Source: Gymnopilus junonius
Lineage: Eukaryota > Basidiomycota > Agaricomycetes > Agaricales > Galerinaceae
Direction of reading: 5' to 3'
Length of the DNA stretch: 64,000 nucleotides
Assembly: GCA_015501075.1 (NCBI GenBank)
Contig: JADNYJ010000024.1
Span: forward strand, 248,001-312,000
A model generated the notes under the pieces. It ran no database searches and had not been told where the DNA came from. It saw only the letters and a list, made by a program, of their open reading frames with translations. This document shows positions 47,867 through 58,958 of this stretch, piece after piece. The stretch's first letter is position 1; each line of letters starts with the position of its first letter. The position numbers and the translations under genes are program-made.

Positions 47867-49486
47867 GATCCTTTCCTCCACTCTCCGTGTTGGGGGGGGG
47901 AAAGGTCCAACAGCGCGGTCCTAATAAAACCACAATAGTCAAGCCAGACACGGAGAGAGAGAGAGCCTCGGAGCTGCTAGCATACATAGAGATCAACCAC
48001 ACCCATTCAAAATCAAAATCACTAAACCTGAACAATGGCGCCTGGCAGTATTTCGAGCAGAGGCGTGGTGGGTATCTATAACAATCGACCTTCACAACTG
48101 CGGCAAAAAGGTCTCTCCCCCGGCTTGACAAATCAGGTTCGCAGTCACTAGCAGCAAAACACCGTCAGTCCACGTCAAATCTCCGGGCATCTACAAGTCA
48201 TCACCAACAAACGTTCAAACTCGAATTGAACTCAAACCGTCTCGACTCTTTTGAAAAGCGCAGTATCTTCATTCAATGTCAACCCGCAGCAGCTCCCCAC
48301 TTGACAATGACCAGTGACAGACCGCAGTTAGAACTTGATCGACTCCGACTGTCGGACGTCTAGCACCAGCCACAAGAAATTCGAATTAAGAAAGAGCAGG
48401 CCAAGTTGCACCGTGAAGTGAAATAATCAACCGATCGGGGATGGCATCCAATTGGGAAGAGTCAGAGGCCACGGAAATCATATAAAAAGCGAGAAGAGTC
48501 GGTCGAGAAAGCGGTTCAGACGTCCAAACCATTTCTCCCTCACTTGCTTACGGCATCACACATCCCTCTTCTCAAGAGAACACATCACGCAGGCCCATTC
48601 AAAAATACAGCAGACAACACATTCACAATCAAATTCTGGCCGCCACAAAAGAAATGCTAAAAAAAAGTCAACAAAAGATAAATCTAGCCCGGAGGCCATG
48701 TGCAGACGTATGTATGTATGTACGTACAACTGGTGCTAACAAATGCGAGGGAGAAATTTTCAATGGAAGAGAAAAAAAGATGATAAGAGACTCGGGAGAC
48801 AGAATGGGATATCCTAAAGAAAAAAAAGCAACGGTGGGTGCAGAGCAAATTGGGATTTAAAAAAATAAACGGCTAATAGAAAATAAAAGAAGAGATTTAA
48901 GAATGAAAAGGGAAAAAAGGGCATAACCACATCAGCAGAAGAAAGAAAGAAAAAGAATAAATGCTAATACACAAAAGAAACCGGAATCGTGATGGAGGTC
49001 GTGATGAAGGCGAGTTGGGGCGATTGATTGTAGGCCAATAGTCGATGGGAGCCTCTGATCGCAATTTCTCAGCGGAGACTAGAACACGACGTAAGCGAAA
49101 TGGGAGCAGAGATCTTCGACCCGGGATGATGGAGATTAAGATGGAAATCGTGTCCATGGGGACTCTGAGCGGCTGGGGATAATTCATTGCTTGACAGCGA
49201 GGACGACGGAAGGCGCGACGACAATCCGATAGCTGGACATAATACTGCACCGGGCGCTGGTCGAAGCGGTGACGAGGAAGCCGAGGCAAGAGAATAAAGG
49301 CAGCAGTGGTATCACCTAGCCAATGTGCCAATCTCCGGAGGGATGAGCGGGGTATCTCGCGCTCGAATAGATAATAGACCGCAAAAAAGCCTATTCTAAC
49401 CAAGTCCATTCAAAATCTAGGTTTTCAGACCATTAATTGGATGTCGGGTATGTTTGAGCCAAAGTCTTTTCAAATGGTCGGACGTG
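47867..49486. other. 1.6 kb intergenic region with low-complexity tracts
   Basis: This lies between two minus-strand genes. It contains a G-run at 47,892-47,900, a GA-rich stretch near 47,955-47,970, a TATG/TACG microsatellite near 48,708-48,726, and purine-rich low-complexity DNA at 48,740-48,970. An open frame of 170 codons at 48897-49409 (-) has no motif and begins beyond the MED19 stop; it may be 3' UTR of MED19. No gene is supported. Confidence 0.45.
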
Positions 49487-51649
49487 TCATACGCCTTGAG
49501 GAGTAGGTTGTTGCTGAACAGGCGCGTTTACATCCCTCGCTTGGCCTTGCATGTCCTGAAGTCATGAAAAGTGGTCGGTTGATTATCATACTCCAACGAT
49601 AGAAAAAAAAATTCTCACCATCCTCTGCTTCTTGACAGGTCTAGGACGTACATTCCCTGTACCCGCTTTTGCGTTAATAACCCCAGCTTTAGGCTGCATC
49701 AACTGACTAGGTTGCTGATGCTGATAATGCCCCGTCCCATTCGGCAAGCCATTCCCATTGACCATCGGCACACCAGTTCCATTTGCATGCAGTACACCAT
49801 GACCGTTCGTCTCCTCCCTTTCCCTCTCTCTTTTCTTCCCTCTCTGCTGATCAACATCCATCGGTGTATCCGGGCGAACTCTGTGCGGTGGGTGCTGCTG
49901 CACCACCACTCCCGGCGGCTTTACAGGAAGACCAGACCCAGGTCGAGGAACCGCGGAGCCCGGCCTCGGGACAGCAGAACCCGGCCTGGGAACAGTGGAC
50001 GTCGGTCGAGATGCCGCGCCTCCTGGTCCACCCGATGCAGCGCCTGTCGTTGCTGGCGTTGCAGTCGTCGTCGTTGTCGATCGAGGCCTTGGTGTGGCCA
50101 CGGCAGGTTTCGGTGTCCCTGCTGATTTAGCCACTCCGGCGCCAGACATCCGCCTTGCCGCGCTTGCAGTAGTAGGTATCGGCGCCTGTATAGGAGGGTG
50201 TCCGGGTGTTGACACTGATGATGGCGTTCCAACTTTGACAGCGGCGGATGACAACGGCGTCGACGCGGCCGATTTTTGGCCTGACGGCATTGGGGCAGGA
50301 CCCCCGGAAGGCTGCTGTGCCTGCATAGTAGCAGCCTTTTCCGCTTCCTCCTTTGCCTTTCTCTTCATTTCCTTCTGTTGAATATAACGACAATACACAC
50401 AAAAGGGGCAAAGATAAGAGGGAAAATTGTATAAGCAACGTGCAAGCTAATGTCAGGAAAATGAAAGCATACCTTTCTTCTTCGGTCTTCCCTGGCCTGG
50501 GCAGACTCCTGAATGAGGGCGTGGACGTTCCACTAGGTAGATAAACATCACGAGGTGAGAACGAGGATAACAGACATCAGGTGAGGGATCAGGAACGGAG
50601 GGTGTGCAAAGAAGGAAAGCCAGCAGGCGAACCACGCACAGCAGACGCGACAGGCGAAAAGAGAAAAGAAAGAGACGATACGTACGCCTACAATGCCTGT
50701 TGAGCTAACTGTGAACGCCTCCTGCTGCGTACGTAGATCAAATTGGCGTATTCGAACACGTTGCTTCGGTGGTTGAAGCATGGTCGTAGTGAGATAGTCA
50801 TCTTTTTTGTAAGAATGCTTGCCTGCACCGCCAAAGAGCGATATGTTAGCACGATTCACAAAATCCAGGGCAAACATGACGCGAAAAAAAAAGGGTCAAA
50901 AATACAAGTGGCACGCAAAATTAACCCTCCGTCCACCGATCAGAAGGAACGGCAATCCATCCAAGACCACAAATCTCTAACAATGAAGAACATACCTGGA
51001 GCACCCCTGATCAAATGTTTGTACGAATTCTTTTTCTTCTTCTCGCCCTTGCCGCCCGCACCCTGGACATCATCGTCTTCCGCATCTGCGGCATCGAGAC
51101 CATCCGCGCCTGGAGTGGCGGCGCCTCCTGTGGCATCCCGTTCCTTGCCCTTGCCCTTGTCCTGCTTTGAGATGGGGCTGCTGTCGGTGCCACTGATGCT
51201 GTGACCAGCGAGGGCCGGATCCACGGCAGTGTGGGTTGGGGTGCCTGCTGTGGGGTTGGGGTCTGTGGAAAGGGCGCCATCCTCTCCGACTGGGGTGATG
51301 AAGGGGCGCACGTAGCGATCATATGCGGGGAGGAGGTGGAAGCGCGCGAGGAGATCCTGAGTGCTTTTGAGATGCTGTTTTGGGACAGGTGGTGCTGTGT
51401 ATTTGGAATGATCGGAGTCGAAAGAAAGAAAGAGGGATTAGCAAATGAGGCAGAGGAGAAAAGAAAGAAGGACGGACGAGGGGGAGGGAGGTAGAGCAGA
51501 GGCGGCGGCGAGAGAGGCCTCGGTGGCGTTTTTGGCCGGTGGAGGGGAGAGGCCGGTTCGGGCGGAGGAGAGGGCGAGCTGGAGTAGCGGGGCAAGAGAG
51601 AGGTGCCAGCGGCAGTCGAGGAAGGCCCAGCGACCGCGTTGGAATTCAT
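49487..51649 (-). CDS. MED19: Mediator of RNA polymerase II transcription subunit 19 (ROX3)
   Basis: This is a Mediator head-module subunit. The start MNSNAVAGPSSTAAG at 51649 leads into a Pro/Ser-rich N-terminus. After a short intron the Rox3 core begins: QDLLARFHLLPAYDRYVRPF near 51,310-51,370, a typical entry motif. After a low-complexity linker it continues KKKKNSYKHLIRGAPGKHSYKKDDYLTT near 50,810-51,040, then LQPPKQRVRIRQFD and TGIVGWNVHALIQESAQAREDRRRKK through exons near 50,470-50,770. The last 260 residues are a Pro/Ala/Ser/Thr-rich disordered tail with three VPRPGS repeats, ending QQQPTPQGV at 49487. Conservation covers only the core; the long tail is typical of basidiomycete versions. 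Its start lies 143 bases from the stop of the upstream MFS gene. Confidence 0.85.
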
Positions 51650-51792
51650 GGATGTCCTTGCCAATGGGAGCAGAGCACTCTCTCCTCTGAAACGGCTCTC
51701 TGTTGTCCTCTGTTTGCCTTTACTGTCATTGTTCTCGGCCCGCTATTTCCCTCCTTGTTAAATTACTACTATAATACATATGTTAACTAGAT

Positions 51793-54485
51793 CTATGCCA
51801 TGCCCTCGCTCGCTGACCCATAATATGGTATAGCGCCCCCTCTAAGATCCTTGCTCAGCCGCGACCTTCCTCTCTCCCCATCGTCCCTTCTGCGCCTCTT
51901 CCCGTTCGCCCCAGCCGTCCGCACAGCAGGAGCCACACGCACAGGGTTCCTCACACACATCACCATCGCCAGAGCACACACCAAAATCCCCGCAGCAGTG
52001 GCAAATATCGCCTTGGGCAACTCGGCAACCGTCCCACTGTAGATCAATCCAAACAACATGGGCTGTCAAATTTATCTCATCAGATTTTTGGCATCACGGA
52101 ACAAAAATGCATATCAATCTCACCCCGAGTATCATCTGCCCAACGGCCTGCAGAACCGCCAGAGCACCGAACAATGCCCCGGTACCCTCCTCATCTTTGG
52201 CAGTATCCGAGGCACCATTGGCATCCAACGCTCTAACCTGCATCATGCAGAGGGCCAAGCTATGTATCGCAGGCACCGCACCGCTGCCCAGACCGTTCAA
52301 CGACGACGCCAACACGAACAACGCTTGGCTCTGCTTATAGGTCACATCCCCAAGCCCGACGCTATTGGCCTGCAAGAGCGGCGTTTGTGCACTGATATGT
52401 TCCTTCAACCCAGGCGCAGGTAATATCGACACGAGCGTGTGCGACAGAACATCTATGCATAGCGAACATTTCGTTAGGATAAGATCAAACTTGATTTCCT
52501 GACCCAATTGTGCTCGAGTAGGCTTTGGTTTCTTGCTCGGAACCGCAGGTTGTTGGGCAGCAGGTTGCTTTCCGTTCCCATTCACAGGTTTGGGCTTGGG
52601 TTTAAAGAATCCAATAAGAGCTACGTCCAACCAGTTGGTCAGCCAACGGAAAATATTCGAACACGAAAGTAACTTACTAGGCAATAGGAATAACAACCAC
52701 ATGGCTCTGGCTCCTCCCATAAACGAAATGTAATAACTCAAATGCTCAGCATCCCATCCGTACATATGTACCGCATACAGATATTTTATCTGGAAAACGC
52801 CCTATTCATCCAATCAGCCCGTCAGTAAACATTCGCCATAAAGTTAAAAATGACTCACAGTGGAAAGCATGAACCCGAACAACGCAATCGCGAGCATCGT
52901 CAGACTCCAATCGCGCCTCTTTCTGTGACCAATACCATACGGCGACGGGTCAAGCACAACCACAGGCAGGAACACCGACAGAGGGCTCAAGAAACGAGCT
53001 ATCACGCCTTTACCTCAGTTGCCTCCTGTACCAAAGCAGAAGAAACCACAGCAGCATGCTGTCGTTGCGACTCTTCCGCCTCAATAACAAGAGCCTTAGC
53101 CTTGCCCTTCCCGACCACAGCAGCCTCTGCGACTAACATCGCCTCCCTCTTCTTCTTCCCAAGCGACTCGGGAAAAACAAACAACGTCAGCACCAGATTC
53201 ACAAACGAGCAAATCACAGCAACCCAGAAAACCGAAGTGACACTCTTTTCCGTAGTGGTGCCACTGATCGCCTTGATAGGATGCTGGATGAACCATCCTC
53301 CAATGGTAGGCCCCACAGCGAAGCCAAGATAAAATACACCTTGGAAGCGGCTGAATATGTGCGCCCGGGAGCCGGGGGAGGTGCAATCGCTGAGATAGGC
53401 AGAGGTAGCAGATTGGAGCGTGGACCAACCTCCAAGGAGACCCTCGATGACGGGAGCGATGAGGAGGAGATTGTGTCCGTGCTGCGCCAGCACAGAGCCG
53501 GGGGTCGACACAAGGATAAACGCCAAATCACTAAATATTGCAACGGTTAGTATCTCAAGAATTAAGATGAAAAAGGTTTACCAACGTAAGGAATAATCCC
53601 AGCGTCGCAACAGCCAATACCCTCGTGCGTCCATGGCGTTCTCCAAAATGGCCCCACCACCCGGTGGTGAGAGCGGAGAGGAGGCCCATTATGGTGGTCA
53701 TCATTGTTTGCAGACGAGCGGCGGCAGCCTGTACAGCTGCATCTGCTTGACATCGTGTAGAGGGGATCTGCCGTGGATCCTCAGTGTCGTCACTGTCTTT
53801 CCCATCTTGATCCTCTTGCGACGTGCCTTCCAGAAGAGAAGAAGAGGATAGCGGTTTAAATAATCCCGACGAGGGTGAATGTAGTAAATGTGGACCCAGA
53901 GGGTCAAGAGATGAATATAGAGAAGCATGTAATAATTGGGGTGATAGATCTGAATTTGCCAACTGATTTAGCGCAGTAGGAGGCATTGTCGTGTGGTTCC
54001 AGTGGTGCTGTCCATGCAGCCTGTTGCACGACAACTGAGTGTAAACCTCGACGCGCGGCGCGAGTGTCATTCCCCGCACCAGCGAGGCAGTAATAGCAAA
54101 TGGTACGAGCCTAAGCAAAGCATATAAAATCGTCAACAACTTGCTCAATTTAGTCGAGGCATTTACGCTATGAAGGCAAAACAGTGCAAATAAGGATATG
54201 GACATACCATAAAGGTCTAGCGCGGTAGAATGGCTTCTTCCCATGCTTTGTGTGTCTTCCTGGCAGCAGAGGCGCCGACTCATCTGCACTGTTCAATTCC
54301 TCCTCCTCAATTTCTGATGGTGTAGGCGCATTCTCATTCTTGCTGTTTGCACCAAGCAACAGCTTTGAACTGCTCGCAGCGGCCTGCGTACGAGGGCGGC
54401 TGGTTGAAGGCGAGAAAGTGGCAAAGTCAGAGGCGATAAGGGCGTCGCCCGACACGGTATCTAGACGGGGCAGACTGCGCGACAT
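51793..54485 (-). CDS. Major facilitator superfamily transporter (TetA/HIAT-like)
   Basis: This is a multi-exon MFS protein. It starts MSRSLPRLDTVSGDALIAS with a long acidic cytosolic N-terminus ending SADESAPLLPGRHTKHGKKPFY before the first helix (LVPFAITASLVRGMTLAPR). A hydrophilic Ser/Asp-rich loop separates it from MTTIMGLLSALTTGWWGHFGERHGRTRVLAV near 53,600-53,700, which is MFS motif A (G-x3-E-R-x-G-R). Motif C-like helices include IEGLLGGWSTLQSATSAYLSD and FSRFQGVFYLGFAVGPTIGGWF near 53,280-53,430. The second half has YISFMGGARAMWLLFLLP and AVLQAVGQMILG. It ends SLRGGAIPYYGSASEGMA at 51793. Substrate unknown; proteins of this group are often annotated as drug or small-molecule exporters. 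Confidence 0.82.
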
Positions 54486-55464
54486 GAAGGTGTAGACAGA
54501 GAATTAGTTGAAGGGGAATATCGCGTGTCTATAGGGAATCTATGACGATGTTTCGACTTGGAGGAGAAATAGATAGCAGTCAAGGCATGCAGGACGGGGA
54601 GCAGAGGGAGGGCCTTATTATAAGTGAGATTCCGGGATAGCGCCGGCCGTTTGGTGGTAGAACCGTGAGTGGGCAGGAAGGGGTGAGGCGATGGGCAGTG
54701 GCTGGGCCCAAACCTGCATCCGAGCTAAATCATGCCATCATCCCGTTACAACTCTCCGCATTCGGAATGACGCGTTGTTCCCGCGTGCCATTCTCTTTGT
54801 CTCTGCGTACCCTCAACTGCGAACGCCCATCCCATCATGGCACGCTCTGGCCGCCTTGTTGTTTCCTACATGAAACGCCCCATCATTGTCCGAGTCATCA
54901 CATCTTACAAACCATTTTAGATGCATATGGCAACATACAAGAACAATCTTATCCCATCTTGTCCGAGTTGATAATAATTTCTTCAATTTGACCCGAACAA
55001 AAAAAAACTCGTGTCGACACGGGCCATGGGAACCCAACCCACACTGACTCACTGTATTTTTATCCCGGTATCGTACCCCAGCCATCTCCTTCCTCATGTC
55101 GCTCAGATCAAACCACACATCTGACCGTCATTTTACCTCGTCCAATCCCAAGCCGTGATAAAGGCCCATGCCAGCCCATGCCTGAGGCTTACCGGCCTCC
55201 TTCGTTTCAACCTGAGTTTGAAATACGGAAAACGACCCGGACTGAGCACGGTCATGCGACTAGTATTGTTATCTAGGTTTTTTTTTCTGTGAACCCCTTT
55301 GGCCTTTGCTGCGGCCAACGTTTAGGATAATTTCACCCTGAGCTTGTTAGTCCTCGGAGCCAGCGTCAGCCTCGGATTCCTCCTAGTGCAGAGTTAGCCA
55401 TCGAGAACACAGCAAATTCCAGTATCGGATCGGGCAAGGATCGGGAGTAGGCACATACACACGT
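54486..55464. other. Intergenic region before the transposon-rich block
   Basis: This holds the MFS promoter, then roughly 800 bases with no supported gene. Near 55,344-55,380 the minus strand shows an acceptor followed by eleven acidic codons and a stop (ending SEADAGSED). It looks like an orphan terminal exon, but no partner exon could be found. Confidence 0.35.
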
Positions 55465-55863
55465 TAAGATAGGCGTCGCTTTATTCTGGCACCTGTTTAT
55501 GTAAGCAAAAGACAGACGTTTTCGCACTTGCTTCTGTTCTTCCACAACACATATATTCCGCAGTTGGAAACCATAGAAGGGTAGATAGGACGCTTCCCAA
55601 CCACTCTATGGTTTTAGAATTAAAAAATAGCCCATACATGTTGAGTAGTAGAGCTTACAAAAATGGATTTTTTTTTCCAGTCTCAAAATGCTCAAAACGT
55701 CGATTCCATGAGTTTCCGAGGTTTTCATATTTTCGGCATCCCGACTTTTGGCCGCTTATGAAAGGGTTATATAAGCAACACGTGACCATTGAGCAATATT
55801 GAGGTGCCGCCAAGTTCCGTTATCGCAACACTCCCAAAACCAATAACATTGACGAGATGGAGA

Positions 55864-55927
55864 CACTGCTGGCAACAGGTTATTTAAGTAGACTAAAAAT
55901 GATTAAAAAATAAATTAAACATGTTTA
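55864..55927 (+). repeat. Left terminal inverted repeat of the CACTA-type element
   Basis: The repeat begins CACTGCTGGCAACAGGTTAT and pairs with 56441-56505 in inverse orientation. Confidence 0.8.
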
Positions 55928-56440
55928 CATGTTTTTGACCATTTTTTGAGTTCTTGAATCTATTAAAAATGATATATTTTAATTCTGAAAAAATATAATA
56001 CAGATCCTACCTGTATTATAAAGTTCTTAGCCCCACAGAATCTAAAGTTTACATCGTGTTTTTGTATAGACAAAAGCTTTTGTTAAATTTCACATTCACA
56101 ATTTCTTTTGTTGTCTCGTAAATGATAAATTTAGCAAGAATTTTTGTTGTTGGATAAACAAAAAGAACAATGTTTTGCACCCAAACTGAATTGAAAATAT
56201 TTTTAACTTATTTTAAAGGGACCAAAACTTGTCTTAAATACTACAATTGACAACGAGAACAATAAAACAATAAACTCTACCTTTCTGTCACCATTTTTGA
56301 TCAAAAAAATTTAGCACAAGTATTGCATTTAACAGGCCTATAAATATGCTAAAAATGAAGTGTTTGACAAAAGAATTTCTGTACCAGCAATTGTTGAGTT
56401 GAAAATAGATTTTATGTGATGGAAAAGCAGACCAAGAACA

Positions 56441-56505
56441 TAAACATGTTTAATTTATTTATTTAATCATTTTTGGTCAACTTAAATAACCTGTTGCCAG
56501 CAGTG
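56441..56505 (-). repeat. Right terminal inverted repeat of the CACTA-type element
   Basis: This is the inverse complement of 55864-55927 with few differences. It ends ATAACCTGTTGCCAGCAGTG. Confidence 0.8.
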
Positions 56506-56917
56506 AGAAGAATATGCTTGCTTGTCTTGATGATATCCCATTAATTCAAATTAGGAGGTAAATTTCTTCATTCTTCATTTAATCCTAATTGAATTTTCAC
56601 CCTTATAAGATATGCAAATCGGTCTGCATGATTTATTTCAGCTTATGACCTTGGCTTATCAGGAGCGGAAGCAGCGTGGGTCAATAAGCGGTATCACGGA
56701 CATCGGACATTGCCTCCAATCATGCTCGCCAAAGTACGACAAGCTCAGATCAATATGCCTGCACCTTTGTAGAGCTTTGTAGTTTCCCTCTCTCAACCTC
56801 CCATGAATTTTTGCCCTCAAAAATTTTTTCAAATTCCTAACTTGAAGATTTTGGCCGCTCTTGGCGCTTACGTAATATGATTATATAAGGTGCTAGAATA
56901 AAGTGACGCCTATCTTA

Positions 56918-58625
56918 TAGTGTACGTTTTGCATATAATTTGCAAATAATGATGCTTCTTCATAGGTGTGGGGTAATAGGGGTTACTTCAATCAGCACGT
57001 GCTCCTTCAGATACTGTTACTGCTGGCACCAACCTCTGTTTCATATTACTATCTTGGTGTCATACCTAGAATAGACTTGGACGAGGACTCACGGACACCA
57101 ACTCAAAACACATCACTGCGCGCCTGCCTTGCTGATAATTGGCACACACTGTCCATCCAACTGGCAGGTAGAATCTGGGGAGAGGTAAAAAGACAATATA
57201 ATGAACAAAAAACAAAAAAGAAAATGCCGCATCGTACGATCACATTGCCTGCTCATTTGAAATTCAGTATCCCATGATCTTATCCCACCATCGATATTTC
57301 GTTCTCATCCTACACAGCCAGTCATCTGCCTGGAAATTTCCTGTGGGCAACGGCACGAGCCACCTAAGAACCAATCTACAGGTCACTTACAGATTTGCCT
57401 ATGCGCAACTCATGTATTTGAACAAGAGGCAGCTGACCATCAGTGAGCATAGTCTGCCTACAATCTCGGCTAGGTTGCCTGTAAGCTGCTTGAAGGCCGG
57501 TTAGCATGTACTAACTGCATTCAGACAGCCCCCGACGTGTTGTAGCATGTTGTTGTATCCTTCCCATTGACCCCAAATGAATATCCAAAAAATCATTTAT
57601 TATAACCCTACTTAGGGCCTGTACAGCAATATACTACAAGGGTAAGGAGCGCGAGATGAAGGTAGAAGATTACTATGATAACAGAGATGATGGCTATCTG
57701 ATTAACTGAGATGTAGAATGCATTAATGAGGAGGATGACATTGAGATAACGAAACTGGGACAGTCATTGTCACAGCTATGGCAGTGCAAAAACACCATCA
57801 GAGAGCTGCCACAATCAAGCAACTAGTATTTGCCACCATTTCATTGGGATCACTGTTCAAAGTCATGACAGAATCACTGCTCAAAGTGGCACTGATGCCC
57901 TTGAATCGTACATTGTCAGCCTGAATAGTATCGCGGAGGATACTAATATCACGGCAGACTCTCAAATCAAAAAAAACAATAGTACAGAGATTGAAGCACA
58001 TACCTAGCATATCCGCCTTGCACCCCAGTGACAGCTGCTCGCTTCTTCCTGAGGAATCCCCCAAATCCAACCCAGAAGGATTCATTATCCTTTGCTTCAT
58101 CCTTCTTGGTTTTCCCAGTAGCTTTGGTCTGTTGAGAGGATGTGGTTACTGGTGAGGGATGGCCTTCATTGCCTGAATCTAGACCCCACTGTGAAACTAG
58201 ACTTGGTGTGACCACGGCGTCCTTTCTGTCAGATTGTTTGATGGCATATGCACGCTGGGGTCAAAATATGGAGGTCAGTAAAAAATAAATCAGACATGGA
58301 AGAAAGATTCATTTATGAAGAGCTTGAAAAAGGAGAGACAAGAATTGAAGTTGAAAGTGAAAGTGAAAGAAAGAAAGGGAGGAGTTGGCGTTGAAGGAGA
58401 GTGTGAGTTGGCAAAAGACCATTTGTGACGTTGACTTCTACAGTCCATCACACTGTAACAAGAACCCACTGAAATTGCTCTAAGTCACAGCGGCAGTAAA
58501 TTATAACTTCTGTGCTATTTCTTGTGTAACAGCTCGATTTACTACATCAGATCTTGCGAGAGAAGGTCGTGGATCCCAATCCATGGTCAGATCAACTCTG
58601 GTGGTTGTCAAGGGTTCCTGAAAGC
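56918..58625. other. AT-rich region with unclassified open segments
   Basis: No gene can be supported. Open frames of 75-103 codons occur at 56966-57277 (+), 57274-57504 (+), 57798-58100 (-) and 57967-58215 (-). The last reads through GNEGHPSPVTTSSQQTKATGK, then a basic FLRKKRAAVTG. Its position beside transposon remains suggests repeat-derived DNA rather than host genes. Confidence 0.4.
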
Positions 58626-58958
58626 TCAGTCAAGGATTGAATCTAGAAATGGATCAGACACAGGCATCGGCGCAGTAACAGTGTCAGGGTTCATGAAAAG
58701 AGTCCCAGGTGAATGAGTGAGAGGTGTAGGATCTACACCAGAGGGCGATTGTGTAAGGATGGCTTGGTTTGTGACATTCATCTTGCTAATATAGCATTCA
58801 ACAGCTCTTCGATGCCTTGCAGATTGCTCATGCGATCTTGCTAATTGGAGGGACATTGAACTAGCAGAAGCATCAGTACAGCATAAGCAAGCCCACCAGT
58901 TTCTGACCCTTGAGCCTACAAAATCTGTGATATATCTCAAGAATAAATCATGTGTCAT
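58626..58958 (-). other. Open segment with a possible C2H2 finger of transposon type
   Basis: The minus-strand frame reads RVRNWWACLCCTDASASS, then SLQLARSHEQSARHRRAVE. That gives Cys-x2-Cys and, 14 residues later, His-x5-His, the spacing of the N-terminal zinc finger often seen ahead of transposase or transposon-associated proteins in agaricomycetes. Downstream it becomes Pro/Thr/Asp-rich and ends DPFLDSILD. A flanking exon may lie at 58,969-59,151. No catalytic domain is visible, so this is a weak call. Confidence 0.3.

Larger units (their letters stand above)
55864..56505. mobile_element. CACTA-type miniature element (MITE) nested in the transposase remnant
   Basis: The 642-base element starts CACTGCTGGCAACAGG and ends with its exact complement. 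The inverted repeats run about 64 bases (55864-55927 and 56441-56505) with two substitutions and an indel near the A-run. The 3-base duplication AGA flanks it (55861-55863 and 56506-56508). CACTG ends with a 3-bp duplication are the signature of CACTA/EnSpm-group transposition. The interior is AT-rich and non-coding, with a perfect hairpin (9-bp stem, 7-base loop) at 55995-56019. Without a transposase it depends on another copy in the genome. Confidence 0.8.
55803..56772 (+). pseudogene. Transposase remnant interrupted by a miniature element
   Basis: The reading frame from GAAKFRYRNTPK breaks off at 55,863. It resumes at 56,506 if the inner element and one copy of its 3-bp target duplication are skipped (EK-NMLACLDDIPLIQIRR). 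A 52-nt intron (56558-56609) follows. A nonsense TGA (56629-56631), from CGA by a single C-to-T change, then interrupts a segment ending LAKVRQAQINMPAPL. No DDE catalytic domain is left. Decay by CpG-type transitions fits the mismatches in the outer inverted repeats. Confidence 0.6.
55467..56915 (+). mobile_element. TA-flanked terminal-inverted-repeat DNA transposon, decayed
   Basis: The ends form an inverted repeat of about 28 bases starting AGATAGGCGTC, with two mismatches, both G-to-A type. TA stands on both sides (55465-55466 and 56916-56917), the target-site duplication expected of Tc1/mariner-like elements. Inside, a transposase remnant runs from about 55803 to a TAG at 56770-56772, interrupted by the inner element. 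Its segments (NIDEM, LIQIRRYANRSA, LSGAEAAWVNKRYHGHRTLPP) resemble the N-terminal region of transposases common in agaricomycetes. One codon is TGA at 56629-56631. A TATA-like GTTATATAA lies at about 55764-55772. The element is shorter than an autonomous copy. The exact superfamily is not settled. Confidence 0.65.

Noticed and set aside
48897..49409. 170-codon open frame on the minus strand
   Set aside because: No motif, no codon-use or family support, and it lies just beyond the MED19 stop; likely 3' UTR or chance.
55344..55380. Acidic terminal exon ending SEADAGSED on the minus strand
   Set aside because: An acceptor and stop are present but no upstream exon can be found; the adjoining DNA is the outer transposon. 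Noted only as a possible orphan exon.
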